This document shows positions 53,909-63,488 of a stretch of 64,000 nucleotides of DNA, one piece after another (within the stretch, counting starts at the first letter, position 1; the number at the start of each line of letters is the position of its first letter). Both the position numbers and the translations under genes were made by a program. The notes beneath the pieces are model-generated. The model worked only from the letters and a program-made list of their open reading frames with translations. It made no database searches and was not told the DNA's origin. The DNA is from Kazachstania africana CBS 2517 (Eukaryota; Ascomycota; Saccharomycetes; Saccharomycetales; Saccharomycetaceae), in assembly GCF_000304475.1 (NCBI RefSeq), contig NC_018945.1:558001-622000 (forward strand). Direction: 5' to 3'.

Positions 53909-54485
53909 AACCCATCTGTAGCTTACATGTATATAAGTAACTAATTTTTATGTATCTATCAATATATCATCATAAATTTGACGTAAAGGAAGATCAGAGC
54001 TTCTCTCATGTTATAAATGCTCAGATAAGCACTAGAGTTTGACCATAGTTTGGTTTGATGTATGTTATTTATGTTTTAGTTTAATTTACATATAACCAGC
54101 GCATTATTGGTCTAACCACCAATTAAAAAGAATTTGGTCACTTAACTGACCGACCTTAACACAATGAACACCAGCAACATGTTATAATCACCTGAAACAT
54201 GCTCTGATCGTCCTTTACGTCAATAAAATTATAAAGTAAAATAAAGGATTAAGAACAGATATGACGAAGAATTCCTTTTTATAGTGTGGAATTTTTCAAG
54301 ATGACAAAAGTTGCGTCTATGAAAAGTTGTCACTAATATTCAGCCAAATTCAATAACGTGAGATATATAATTTAATAAATTGAACAGCGGGTGTCTAAGT
54401 TTTGATTCTAAGAAAGTTGTCACACGAATTTAGAGTTTAATGTTGTATTTGACCAGTTTCTGTCACAACAGAAATCAGAAATTGA
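53909..54485. other. Spacer between MET17 and the tRNA pair
   Basis: 577 AT-rich bases. It contains an exact 11-mer match to the yeast ARS consensus (ATTTATGTTTT, 54067-54077) in a gene-free region, so a replication origin is possible but unproven. Nothing else seen. Confidence 0.35.
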
Positions 54486-54557
54486 GCTCGCGTGGCGTAA
54501 TGGCAACGCGTCTGACTTCTAATCAGAAGATTCTGGGTTCGACCCCCAGCGTGAGTG
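54486..54557 (+). tRNA. tRNA-Arg(UCU)
   Basis: 72 nt. Acceptor GCTCGCG pairs with CGTGAGT (two G-T pairs), discriminator G. The D arm is GGCGTAATGGCAACGC. The anticodon loop CTTCTAA has TCT, and the T arm is CTGGGTTCGACCCCCAG. It is followed 19 bases later by tRNA-Asp in the same direction without a T5 terminator, so the two are probably transcribed as one dimeric precursor, as known for Arg-Asp pairs in S. cerevisiae. Confidence 0.96.
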
Positions 54558-54576
54558 CTCTCTTTCTTCTTAAAAA

Positions 54577-54648
54577 TCCGCGATAGTTTAATGGTGAGAA
54601 TGGGCGCTTGTCGCGTGCCAGATCGGGGTTCAATTCCCCGTCGCGGAG
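54577..54648 (+). tRNA. tRNA-Asp(GUC)
   Basis: 72 nt. Acceptor TCCGCGA pairs with TCGCGGA, discriminator G. The D arm is TAGTTTAATGGTGAGAATGG. The anticodon loop TTGTCGC has GTC, and the T arm is CGGGGTTCAATTCCCCG. A run of seven T follows within about 12 bases as the Pol III terminator. Second half of the tandem Arg-Asp unit. Confidence 0.96.
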
Positions 54649-54817
54649 ATTTATTTTTTTCCATATCTGTCAAAAGCTTGAAAAATTTTCGAAGAATATG
54701 CCTGAATAGCAGCGATGACTTGATTAACTCTAGTACATTATTGAGGTTAATACTCCCCATACTTTTGAGAGTTCCGTTTTAGGTGAGCGTTGCAAGAAGC
54801 ATCGAAAACCCAAAATA

Positions 54818-55672
54818 ATGTCACAGGTTAGTGCACAAAACTCTTTCAATCAAAAAAAAGCTTCTATACTGAAGGAAATATCCTCTACTGCGTCTGACTT
54901 ATCGCCAAAGGGATCTATCGATGAGCTATGTTTGCCTGTCATGGACTTGATCAACTCTCACAACGATATGGTGACAACCTCATCTTGCTCTGGTAGGATT
55001 AGTGTTTTTGTGGAAGGTACGAAGAGGAAAACTAATGAGACTGACCTTAAAGTTGGTGGAAAAGGTCAAGGTGGTAAATGGCTATATGTTTCACATGATA
55101 TAAACAAGGTAATTGGATGGATGGATACGTTGAATGATGTCACATTTGTTGAGGACAAACGTTCCTCTCCTTTACCATCAGACCTTGATGGAAGCTTACG
55201 TTACATTCTGTATAAATATGAACCTTTTATTTTGCACGTTAAATGTAGAGACTTTGAAACTGCTTCCCATTTATATAACGTAGCAATGTCCTGTGGGTTC
55301 AGAGAAAGTGGGATTGGTTCCAACAACCTTGTGGCTATACGGATCAACATCAAGCTTGATGTGCCAATTGGATATTTGAACGAGGAAAACGATGCATTGT
55401 CATTCTTTGTGACAAAGGAATATATCAATTTGCTCGATCAACTTACATTATCAAAATTCAATGACAATACTAAAAAAATGGCTGAACTTTACAGGAAGGT
55501 AGAGAATGAAATGATAAATGTGACTGAGGCAGCAACAATGGATAATTCATCAAAAGTAGGAAAAGTCAAACAAGAAACAAAGGATGAAAGGAGAGAAAGA
55601 AAGAGAAGGGAGGGTTTGGAAAGACAACGTCAGGTTCAACAACGTAAAGAAGAGCAAGAAATATCTCAGTAA
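54818..55672 (+). CDS. TYW3: Wybutosine-synthesis methyltransferase Tyw3
   Basis: 284 residues (S. cerevisiae 273). The Tyw3 fold is recognisable from FNQKKASILKEI, the SSCSGRISVF motif near residue 60, KGQGGKWLYVSHD near 90, and GFRESGIGSN. It N4-methylates the wybutosine precursor on G37 of tRNA-Phe, using S-adenosylmethionine, in the cytosol. The C-terminal 50 residues are a highly charged helix (KDERRERKRREGLERQRQ). It is followed convergently by the eIF4G gene, as in YGL050W/YGL049C. ATG at 54818. Confidence 0.95.
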   Translation: MSQVSAQNSFNQKKASILKEISSTASDLSPKGSIDELCLPVMDLINSHNDMVTTSSCSGRISVFVEGTKRKTNETDLKVGGKGQGGKWLYVSHDINKVIGWMDTLNDVTFVEDKRSSPLPSDLDGSLRYILYKYEPFILHVKCRDFETASHLYNVAMSCGFRESGIGSNNLVAIRINIKLDVPIGYLNEENDALSFFVTKEYINLLDQLTLSKFNDNTKKMAELYRKVENEMINVTEAATMDNSSKVGKVKQETKDERRERKRREGLERQRQVQQRKEEQEISQ

Positions 55673-55945
55673 CAAATATTTTGAATCACACATATTCCAT
55701 AACTGCTCATGTCATGCATCTCTAATAATATCTCAAAGAAATAATTGACACCTGTAGAAAACAGCTCACACTGATAAAAAGACACAAATTCCAAAGTAGG
55801 GGTCGTAAACAAGTCTATTGATTAGTGATAATATATAATAGAGTATATGACGATAAATTTGCTTAAATAACGTTTATTTTCTCAAAAAATAAACTAATGA
55901 AAGAAGAAATCATTATTCGTTACTCTACAAGAAATGAAAGTGCAA

Positions 55946-58810
55946 TTAATCTTCTTCTCCTGCACCCATTAAAGCGTCAAACCTATTGGCTGCAAGTGTT
56001 GGACGGCTAGTCGTTTGTTGCTCAGATTTTGGTTGATTTCTCTGATTAAATCTATTTGATGCTGATCTGGTGGATGATACAAAATTATCTCTTGATGCCT
56101 CTCTTTTAAATGGATTTCTGCTTGAACCAGATGAAAAGTTATGATGGTTATTGTTAGATGAGCCACGGACGCTCGAAGTATAAGTGGAACGTCTGGAATT
56201 GGCTCTAGAGTTTGCCTTTAATTGACGTTCTTTTTCATCTTCATCGTGAATTTCTTGTATAGTCTTTGGACCAGCGTTATTCTTTTCACTGTTCCAACCT
56301 TTATGTTCTCTTAATTCTTTGACATCAATTAATTTGAATTTAATTCTACTTGGAATTTTGTTCTCATCAATGATATTTTGAATAATTTGGAATAAACTAT
56401 CTAATAGAACAGAACCTTCAAGGGTACCCTTACCAGCGTTGAAGCTATCACTTTCAAATTGTTCACCAACTGTAGTTAATAATTCCACAACAGATTCTAA
56501 AACATCTTCCGAAGGATTGTCACTTAAATCCTTCATCAATCTACGGAAACATTCAAACATCATTTTACCGCTCAATAAGTTCAACCTGTACAAGAAACCA
56601 ATAAATCTAACCAGACCAAGGCCTCTTCTCTTGGCTGCAGCCGCAGCATAATACTCGTCTGACATCATTTCGGGTTCTAATGGAGAGCCATCTTCATTTG
56701 TTGGTAATTTGTCAGCCCAACCTTTTTCGAATTCTGTGTGACATCTAACAACCAAATAATGTAGAACTAGTTTTGGACCAACCTTAGATTCATTATTTTC
56801 ATCTTTGATTTCCGAATCAATGTCTTTAACCATCTTTGCGCAAAGCTGTGCATACATACTTGACCAAAACGGTTCATCACAAGCTTTGAGGAATATATAT
56901 TCGATAATATCCTTTAGAGATTCACCATTGGTTTCCCATTTCGATTGATTAGCCATTGCAAGAAGGTCCGCTGAAATTGGATCGAATTTTTCAAGTGTCA
57001 ATTTGTTTAACAAAGATTTGGTCTTCCTTTCAATATCTTCTTTGCTTATCAACTCTGTAACTCCATCAGGTGCCAATTTCTTTTCAATTGTCTTAGCCTT
57101 TGACCTTGGAATCCATCTATTTGCGCTTGGAACCAATGGAGCAACTTCTTCCTTTGGTTTATCTTCATTAGCCTTTTCACGATCTTTTCTTGATATGTAA
57201 GAAGACCTATTTGATCTTTTTTCGTCATACCTCCTAGATTGTTGTCTTTTTGACATTGATCTGGAATTTGATCTTCCATCATTTCTCATTGACATATTTC
57301 TGTTTTGACCGCCATTTAATGATACACTCGACCTGTTTTCTCTTAATCTTTGTGATCTGTTACCAGAGCCCATACCTGCTAGGATAATAATCTTAGATTG
57401 TGTGCTTGTAATCCATTCTTCATCAGCTATAGGTGTGACATTATCCTTGAATTGTAAAAGGAAAGTTGGACCATAGGTATATTTAGCGTGAACTTTTTTA
57501 TATTTTGTATCAGGACTCTCAATAGGGCTTGGGTATTTGAAGGAATAAATATCACTTATTGGTTTAACCTTTGACAATCTATCTAAGAATTGAGACATGT
57601 TTAGAGTGACACCTTCCGGGAAAGTTTCCAAAGTATCATCTTCAGTGGTTGCTTCTAATTGTACTTCAATAGATGGCGAATCTTCTTTTTCACTATTATC
57701 GATTGTGGTGGTAGTGTCACTAAAGGAGACTTCCTTATGAACTGATTTAATTTCACCAGAAGTCGAAGCTTGTTTTTTCAATTTTAATCTTTCTGCAAAT
57801 GTTATGATTTTTTCAGATGATTCAGGAGTTTCTTCTTCCCTTTTAATTGCTTCTGGTACATATAATGGTTCTCTGTTTGCTTCATCACCAGTCTTTGTAG
57901 AAGAAACTTCGCTATTACTAACTGGTGCTTCATTAGCAGTTTCAGGAAGCTCCTTTGCATCTGGAACTTTCCCTTCGGTGGTCGTTTCTTCAATGCTTTC
58001 TTTTCCCTTATTCTTGTTCTTATCCATTTGTAACTTACGTAATCTAACTTGTTCAAGGAAATCCTTTCTAATTTGCTCTGCTTTACTTTTACTATCTTCC
58101 GTATCTTCTTTGATAGCTTTAACTGTCTTATCACTGGGAGTGGATTCCTTAGGTTCAATTGAATCATTTGTATTAGCGCTAACATCATGTAAAGGTACAG
58201 ACGGTGTTTCATCACGAGAGCTTGGAGCAGAATTAGAATTTGATTTCAATTGAGAATGTAACTCATTCAAATTCAGTGCTTTACCACTCTTTGTGGTGAT
58301 TTCTATCTTTTTATGAACTTGATTAGGCGTGCTAGCCACACTACTATTGGGGCTCACGTTTGAATCAAGAGTTGGTGGAGGACTCAAGTGTGGTGGTTGC
58401 GGTAAGGGGGGCATGGATGGCATATCTACGGGCATACCGGTACCCATTGCAGCTGCCATTTGTGGAGCCATGTAGTACATTTGAGGCATGTAATAATTGG
58501 GCCACCCTCCGTTCATATTACCAGCTGGAATAGAGTTTCTATTACTGTTTCTATAATGACCATTATACTTTGCTGCAGAATAATAGTGACCACTACCAGA
58601 CTCATTGTTGTATCTGTTCCCGTTATTGTACTTGTTATTCCCATGCTGTCTATTACCAGCGTAGGAGCTATTACGTTTTCCTTGATAGCGATTGTAAGTT
58701 CCATAATTTTGTTGCTGAAACTTACGAGTAGGAGAACTTTGCTGTTGTTTTTGTTGAGGTTCACGTTCCTCCTGTCCCTCAACCTTCTGAGGAACTTTCT
58801 CTTCAGTCAT
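55946..58810 (-). CDS. TIF4632: Translation initiation factor eIF4G
   Basis: 954 residues (Tif4631 952, Tif4632 914). The N-terminus is Gln/Asn/Tyr-rich (QQQNYGTYNRYQG) and low-complexity, with RNA-binding and Pab1-binding regions. The eIF4E-binding motif YGPTFLL (YxxxxL-phi) lies near residue 445. An RNA-binding Arg/Ser-rich box is near 490-540. The MIF4G HEAT domain, about 600-840, contacts eIF4A (TKSLLNKLTLEKFDPIS, MVKDIDSEI). The C-terminal tail is Arg/Ser/Asn-rich. It scaffolds the cap-binding complex. Synteny with YGL049C favours TIF4632, but whether a second paralogue exists in this genome is unknown. ATG at 58810. Confidence 0.93.
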   Translation of the reverse strand: MTEEKVPQKVEGQEEREPQQKQQQSSPTRKFQQQNYGTYNRYQGKRNSSYAGNRQHGNNKYNNGNRYNNESGSGHYYSAAKYNGHYRNSNRNSIPAGNMNGGWPNYYMPQMYYMAPQMAAAMGTGMPVDMPSMPPLPQPPHLSPPPTLDSNVSPNSSVASTPNQVHKKIEITTKSGKALNLNELHSQLKSNSNSAPSSRDETPSVPLHDVSANTNDSIEPKESTPSDKTVKAIKEDTEDSKSKAEQIRKDFLEQVRLRKLQMDKNKNKGKESIEETTTEGKVPDAKELPETANEAPVSNSEVSSTKTGDEANREPLYVPEAIKREEETPESSEKIITFAERLKLKKQASTSGEIKSVHKEVSFSDTTTTIDNSEKEDSPSIEVQLEATTEDDTLETFPEGVTLNMSQFLDRLSKVKPISDIYSFKYPSPIESPDTKYKKVHAKYTYGPTFLLQFKDNVTPIADEEWITSTQSKIIILAGMGSGNRSQRLRENRSSVSLNGGQNRNMSMRNDGRSNSRSMSKRQQSRRYDEKRSNRSSYISRKDREKANEDKPKEEVAPLVPSANRWIPRSKAKTIEKKLAPDGVTELISKEDIERKTKSLLNKLTLEKFDPISADLLAMANQSKWETNGESLKDIIEYIFLKACDEPFWSSMYAQLCAKMVKDIDSEIKDENNESKVGPKLVLHYLVVRCHTEFEKGWADKLPTNEDGSPLEPEMMSDEYYAAAAAKRRGLGLVRFIGFLYRLNLLSGKMMFECFRRLMKDLSDNPSEDVLESVVELLTTVGEQFESDSFNAGKGTLEGSVLLDSLFQIIQNIIDENKIPSRIKFKLIDVKELREHKGWNSEKNNAGPKTIQEIHDEDEKERQLKANSRANSRRSTYTSSVRGSSNNNHHNFSSGSSRNPFKREASRDNFVSSTRSASNRFNQRNQPKSEQQTTSRPTLAANRFDALMGAGEED

Positions 58811-59329
58811 TTTAATAACGTATCAATGCAAATCACTAAGATATTAATACAATGCTATGAATAAATGAAATATTTTTTTTTAAATAATAACAAAAGATAA
58901 AATGCAGTTCAAATAATACTACTTTTTTCCCTCCTAAATTCAAAATAGCAAAACTAAGGCACTCTACTATCTATCTCACAGTACCACTAAGATTTGAATC
59001 AACACTTAGATGCTTCTTTGCCTTATCCTCTTATTAAATCAGTTATTGAAAACTTATAAGAACACATTGTGGTATATAAAATTAAAATCTCGCCGTCAGA
59101 GAGAAACACACACTTCCCGCTTCAATATTATATAGCCAATACATACATTACTGGAAAGGGTAATTTTTCCCTTTTGTGGTAACTCCGTCCTCCGTCACCC
59201 GTGGCAAGTGACAGTAATAAGCAAATTTAAACAGTTGAGAATTTTAAACGTTGTTTTTATATATGATAGACTTGTATCTACGGGATGGTGGTGGTGGTGG
59301 TGGTGGTGGTGGTAGTAGTAGTATGGGGG
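58811..59329. other. eIF4G promoter / RPT6 3' region
   Basis: 519 bases. Mostly AT-rich with T-rich tracts near 58870 and 58920. The end next to RPT6 contains the TGG microsatellite listed separately. No gene seen. Confidence 0.45.
59286..59312 (+). repeat. (TGG)9 microsatellite beside the RPT6 stop
   Basis: Nine TGG units, followed by three TAG units to 59321. It sits 17 bases downstream of the RPT6 stop codon. On the RPT6 strand it reads (CCA)n and, in the RPT6 frame beyond the stop, as CAC/CAT His codons. Confidence 0.9.
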
Positions 59330-60547
59330 CTACTTGAACAGTTTTGCGACGGAGATGGCAGTTTCTTGGTTCTTGTTCATGACTTTACCGACAGCGAGTT
59401 CGAAATCCTCTTGTGTCACATGTATTCTTCTTTCTCTCAATGCATACATACCGGCTTCTGTGCAGACACCTTTCACATCGGCACCTGAACAGCCATTCAT
59501 CTTGTCTGCTATCTTTCTTAGATTAATACCACGCGTCAAGTTCATCTTTCTGGAATGGATTCTTAAAATTTCTGTTCTTGCCGCAACTGTTGGTGGTGGA
59601 AATTCAATCTTTCTATCTATTCTACCGGGTCTCAACAATGCAGGGTCTAGAATATCTAATCTATTTGTGGCCATGATAATTTTGATATCCTTTGACGTTT
59701 CGAACCCGTCTAATTGATTCAATAATTCCAACATGGTTCTTTGGACTTCGGAATCACCACCCCCAGAACCGCTTTCTACACGGCTGGAACCAATGGAATC
59801 AATTTCGTCCATGAAAATGATGGATGGTGCGTGTTCTCTGGCCATTACGAATAATTCACGAACCATTCTGGAACCTTCACCAATATATTTTTGAACTAAT
59901 TCTGCACCACTCACCCTGATAAATTTACAGTCAGTATGATGTGCAACAGCTCTGGCAAGTAACGTCTTACCAGTACCCGGTGGTCCATAAAGAATAACAC
60001 CCTTTGGCTGTGCAATACCCAAACTTTCAAAAAGTTCAGGATGCTTCACAGGCAATTCAATGACTTCTTTAATTTCTTTAATTTGTTTTGTCAAACCACC
60101 AACCATGTCATATGTGGAATCTGGAACTTTTTCCACCATCATCAACGAGACTAATGGATCTGCCTTGTTTTCCAATATCTTATGTAACATATAGGAGTCA
60201 CTCTTCAAACATACTCTTTGTGAAACTTTCAAATCTTTAACGTTGATATCCTTGGCCACATCAACGATATATTTACCTTCAGGTTGAACTTTAACTAGCA
60301 CTTTCTTATCGGACACAACTTTAAGAACTTCACCAACATAGGAACCTGGTTCTTGTAATAAACGTAACTCATCTTTAATGAAACGAACTCTCTCATTTAA
60401 TGAATTTCTTTGTGCTTCCAATCTTTTCAGATTATCTGTTTTAGCACGGATTTTTAACTCTGTTTCTTGAATTTTTTGCTCAAAATATGGTTTAATACCA
60501 CTTTCGTGGGATTGCATTGATAGAATTTGCACAGCAGCCGAAGTCAT
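59330..60547 (-). CDS. RPT6: 26S proteasome regulatory ATPase Rpt6
   Basis: 405 residues, the S. cerevisiae length. An N-terminal coiled coil ([23 protein letters not shown]) and OB domain precede the AAA+ module: Walker A GPPGTGKT near residue 190, Walker B IIFMDEID, the Arg-finger region [15 protein letters not shown]-terminal helical domain ends in LFK. It is a subunit of the Rpt hexamer that unfolds substrates. A Rpn4 PACE element lies 67 bases upstream of its start. Divergent from ALG13, as YGL048C/YGL047W. Confidence 0.97.
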   Translation of the reverse strand: MTSAAVQILSMQSHESGIKPYFEQKIQETELKIRAKTDNLKRLEAQRNSLNERVRFIKDELRLLQEPGSYVGEVLKVVSDKKVLVKVQPEGKYIVDVAKDINVKDLKVSQRVCLKSDSYMLHKILENKADPLVSLMMVEKVPDSTYDMVGGLTKQIKEIKEVIELPVKHPELFESLGIAQPKGVILYGPPGTGKTLLARAVAHHTDCKFIRVSGAELVQKYIGEGSRMVRELFVMAREHAPSIIFMDEIDSIGSSRVESGSGGGDSEVQRTMLELLNQLDGFETSKDIKIIMATNRLDILDPALLRPGRIDRKIEFPPPTVAARTEILRIHSRKMNLTRGINLRKIADKMNGCSGADVKGVCTEAGMYALRERRIHVTQEDFELAVGKVMNKNQETAISVAKLFK

Positions 60548-60613
60548 TATTGATTACTCCTTTTGATAGTTTCTTATACTTAAAGCCTTTGTAGAGTGCT
60601 TAGTTATTATTTT

Positions 60614-60622
60614 TTTGCCACC
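60614..60622 (-). promoter_or_regulatory. PACE element (Rpn4 site) of RPT6
   Basis: GGTGGCAAA on the RPT6 strand, an exact match to the proteasome-associated control element bound by Rpn4, in the 169-bp divergent RPT6/ALG13 promoter. Confidence 0.8.
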
Positions 60623-60716
60623 TTCAAATATTCAAAAATTTAGAAAAAATCGCTCTACAGTGAAGATCAACAAACTTTCATTTTGAAAGGGAACTTCTTG
60701 TAAGTAGAACGTGCTT

Positions 60717-61316
60717 ATGAACTCTAAGACTGTTTTGGTTACGTGTGGTGCCACAATACCTTTCCCAAAGTTAATTTCCTGCATTTTGAGTCCCGAATTT
60801 ATCAGAAGTCTCATAGACAATGGGTTTAATAGGCTGATTGTTCAATTTGGTAGAGGGTATGGACTATTGTTTGGAAAGCAATTGGGCCTTCTGAAGCCCT
60901 CTGAAGAGAAACTAAGCTCTTTGACTTCTTGTCAGCTTGGATCTGATCAGGTATGTTGTTTCAAAATAGATAATCTGGAAATTGTAGGAATGGAATATTC
61001 GACAAGGATACAAGAACTAATAAAGGATTCCGCTGATCTGGTCATTTCTCATGCTGGAACAGGATCAATCCTTGATTCTTTAAGATTACATAAACCATTG
61101 ATCGTGGTGATAAATGAGGATTTAATGGATAATCACCAACAACAAATTGCTGATAAGTTTGAAGAATTGGGCTATGTATGGTCGTGCAAGCCACAAACTT
61201 CGAGACTAATTGATTGCCTAGACAAGTCCCAGCGCAAAAATACGGAACTTGTACCGTTACCTAACGCTCATAACAAGAATTTTGAAAACACACTAATTAA
61301 TTTAGCAAACTCTTGA
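60717..61316 (+). CDS. ALG13: UDP-GlcNAc transferase subunit Alg13
   Basis: 199 residues (S. cerevisiae 202). It is the GT28 C-terminal Rossmann domain: VLVTCGATIPFPKL at the start and the UDP-sugar site SHAGTGSILDSL, then KPLIVVINEDLMDNHQQQIADKFEELG. It is a soluble catalytic subunit recruited to the ER membrane by Alg14 to add the second GlcNAc of the dolichol-linked oligosaccharide. The frame begins two codons earlier with GTG; the ATG at 60717 is used. Confidence 0.96.
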   Translation: MNSKTVLVTCGATIPFPKLISCILSPEFIRSLIDNGFNRLIVQFGRGYGLLFGKQLGLLKPSEEKLSSLTSCQLGSDQVCCFKIDNLEIVGMEYSTRIQELIKDSADLVISHAGTGSILDSLRLHKPLIVVINEDLMDNHQQQIADKFEELGYVWSCKPQTSRLIDCLDKSQRKNTELVPLPNAHNKNFENTLINLANS

Positions 61317-62249
61317 ATATTTTGTGTGGGCGGGCCCTAAGAACAAATGGCTAGCAACTAGAAGATAACTACTATTGTAGGCATTTGGCATTGAACTACT
61401 TAGTGTATTCCGCTTTCAACTGATTCGAGTACGTAAGAGCAGGAGGATGACTGACGTTATTACATGTCTTCAATATCTATTCTGATAGCTAGTCAGGAAT
61501 GAATTGGAAAAATGTTTTCTTGTATAAACTGGGCTATTGCCAAAGTGCCATCTTACTAGACAGTTGCAAGGTTGAAAAATCTGAAAATTGTCAATGGGTT
61601 ACTGGATTATTCTTTACAGTTGCGAGCTGATGAGTGCTGATCAGTGAGCAAATGGAAGTCCCTTTCGATGGTTCCGTATGAGAAGTTCCAGGAAGGTACA
61701 TGAGACATGAATATCATACGACTGAAAATAGCGCGTGCATATATGTTATGATTTTAGGATTTCTTAGATCAATCACGCAGGTAATCTGTAAGCAAACACT
61801 TTTAAAAGGGCTCTTGCTGATACAAGTATATAGAAAACGGCGAAAGTCAAATTTCATCTATATAATTAAGATTACAAGGAATCAAAGTGATCCGGTCCCT
61901 TATCAGTCAGCAGCAACGTACCAATCATTGCGTCACAACAATGAACCGCCCATTTTACACACAACATTTCATAATCCGTAGAGCACATGGATCCCTGCGT
62001 TCATTGGCATGGCATGCACAAACCAATGCTGGCTCCAAAGCATCTCATAGTTGCTTAATTGTTAAGACGGTCCAGCTTTAAGTTTATTCCTTTTCCGTCC
62101 ACGACGATTTGTTTCTTTTTCCTGATGAAAATTTTTCAGCATAAAAGATGAAGCTCATCGCAAAATTTATAAAGAACTTTCCATTTTATATTGTTCTAAG
62201 TTATACTGTACAGTTTAAAAGACATATCCACCATAAATACTGAATAACA
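61317..62249. other. Spacer and NSR1 promoter
   Basis: 933 bases. The last 130 hold the PAC and RRPE elements of NSR1. In the remainder a 93-codon frame (61700-61981) lacks domain features. No tRNA or LTR seen. In S. cerevisiae RIM8 would follow ALG13, so conserved order ends here. Confidence 0.45.
62127..62161 (+). promoter_or_regulatory. RRPE and PAC elements upstream of NSR1
   Basis: GAAAATTTTTC at 62127-62137 is an RRPE-type element (Stb3) and CTCATCGC at 62154-62161 reads GCGATGAG, the PAC core (Dot6/Tod6). They are 27 bases apart and about 90-120 bases upstream of the ATG. This is the classic arrangement for ribosome-biogenesis genes. Confidence 0.75.
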
Positions 62250-63488
62250 ATGGCTAAATCTACTACAAAGAAAGTAACAAAGGAATCCAAGCAAAAGGTT
62301 GAAGAAAAGGCTGCTGCTACATCCGAATCTTCTTCTTCTGATTCATCCTCTTCTTCATCATCTTCTTCATCATCTGAAAGTGAATCTTCATCCTCTGATT
62401 CCTCTTCTTCTGAAAGTGAATCTTCTTCTGACTCTTCTTCTTCTGAAAGTGAGTCTTCCTCTTCTGATGACGAGTCCTCTTCTGAAGCTGAAGAAGAATC
62501 CAAAAAGGGAGAAAAGAAGGAAGAATCTTCATCTTCTGAATCCGAGTCTGAATCTGAATCTGAGGAATCCAAGAAAGAAGAATCCAAGTCCGAATCTTCT
62601 TCTGATTCCTCTTCCTCTTCCTCTTCCGAATCTGAATCTTCTGATGAAGAAGAAGAAGAAAAGAAAGAAGAAAGTAAGAAGCGTAAAGCTGAAGAATCTG
62701 AAGAATCTGAATCCAAGAAATCCAAGACTGAAGGTGAACCAGCTACTATTTTCGTTGGTAGATTATCCTGGTCTATTGATGACGAATGGTTAAAGAACGA
62801 ATTCGAACATATTGGTGGTGTTATCGGTGCTAGAGTTATCTACGAAAGGGGTACCGACAGATCCAGAGGATATGGTTACGTTGATTTCGAAAACAAAGAA
62901 TATGCTGAAAAGGCTGTCAAGGAGATGCACGGTAAGGAAATCGACGGCAGAGAAATTAACTGTGACATGTCTACAAGTAAGCCAGCTGCTGGTAATAACG
63001 ATAGAGCTAAGAAATTCGGTGATGTCCCAAGTGAACCATCTGAAACTTTGTTCTTAGGTAATTTATCTTTCAATGCTGACAGAGATAACATTTCTGAAAT
63101 GTTCTCCAAATTCGGTGAAATTGTTTCTGTCCGTATTCCAACTCACCCAGAAACTGAACAACCAAAGGGTTTCGGTTATGTTCAATACACTAACGTCGAA
63201 GATGCTAAGAAGGCTCTAGATGCCTTACAAGGTGAATACATCGACAACAGACCAGTTAGATTAGATTTCTCCACTCCAAGACCACCACAAAACAACAGTG
63301 GTTTCAGAGGCGGCAGAGATGGTTTCCGTGGCGGTAGAGGTGGTAACCGTGGTGGTAGAGATGGTTTCCGTGGTGGCAGAGGCGGTAACCGTGGTGGTTT
63401 CAGATCTGGTTCCGGTGCTAACAACGCCCCATTAGGTCAATCCAGAAACACCGCTTCTTTCTCAGGTACCAAGAAAACTTTTGATTAA
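62250..63488 (+). CDS. NSR1: Nucleolin-like nucleolar protein Nsr1
   Basis: 412 residues (S. cerevisiae 414). The N-terminal 165 residues are Ser/Glu/Asp blocks with interspersed Lys (SSSSDSSSSESESS type), a nuclear-localisation and CK2-target region. Two RRMs follow: ATIFVGRLSWSIDD to about residue 245, with RGYGYVDF as RNP1, and ETLFLGNLSFNADRD to about 345, with KGFGYVQY as RNP1. The C-terminus is a Gly/Arg-rich RGG domain built from repeated GRDGFRGGRGGNRGG units. It acts in pre-rRNA processing and 40S assembly. Upstream PAC and RRPE motifs agree with that role. Confidence 0.96.
   Translation: MAKSTTKKVTKESKQKVEEKAAATSESSSSDSSSSSSSSSSSESESSSSDSSSSESESSSDSSSSESESSSSDDESSSEAEEESKKGEKKEESSSSESESESESEESKKEESKSESSSDSSSSSSSESESSDEEEEEKKEESKKRKAEESEESESKKSKTEGEPATIFVGRLSWSIDDEWLKNEFEHIGGVIGARVIYERGTDRSRGYGYVDFENKEYAEKAVKEMHGKEIDGREINCDMSTSKPAAGNNDRAKKFGDVPSEPSETLFLGNLSFNADRDNISEMFSKFGEIVSVRIPTHPETEQPKGFGYVQYTNVEDAKKALDALQGEYIDNRPVRLDFSTPRPPQNNSGFRGGRDGFRGGRGGNRGGRDGFRGGRGGNRGGFRSGSGANNAPLGQSRNTASFSGTKKTFD

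Noticed and set aside
61700..61981. 93-codon plus frame between ALG13 and NSR1
   Set aside because: No domain features and no codon bias; its position gives no support.
62201..62725. 174-codon minus frame of Ser/Asp/Glu opposite NSR1
   Set aside because: It is the reverse complement of the TCT/GAA repeat codons of the NSR1 acidic domain.
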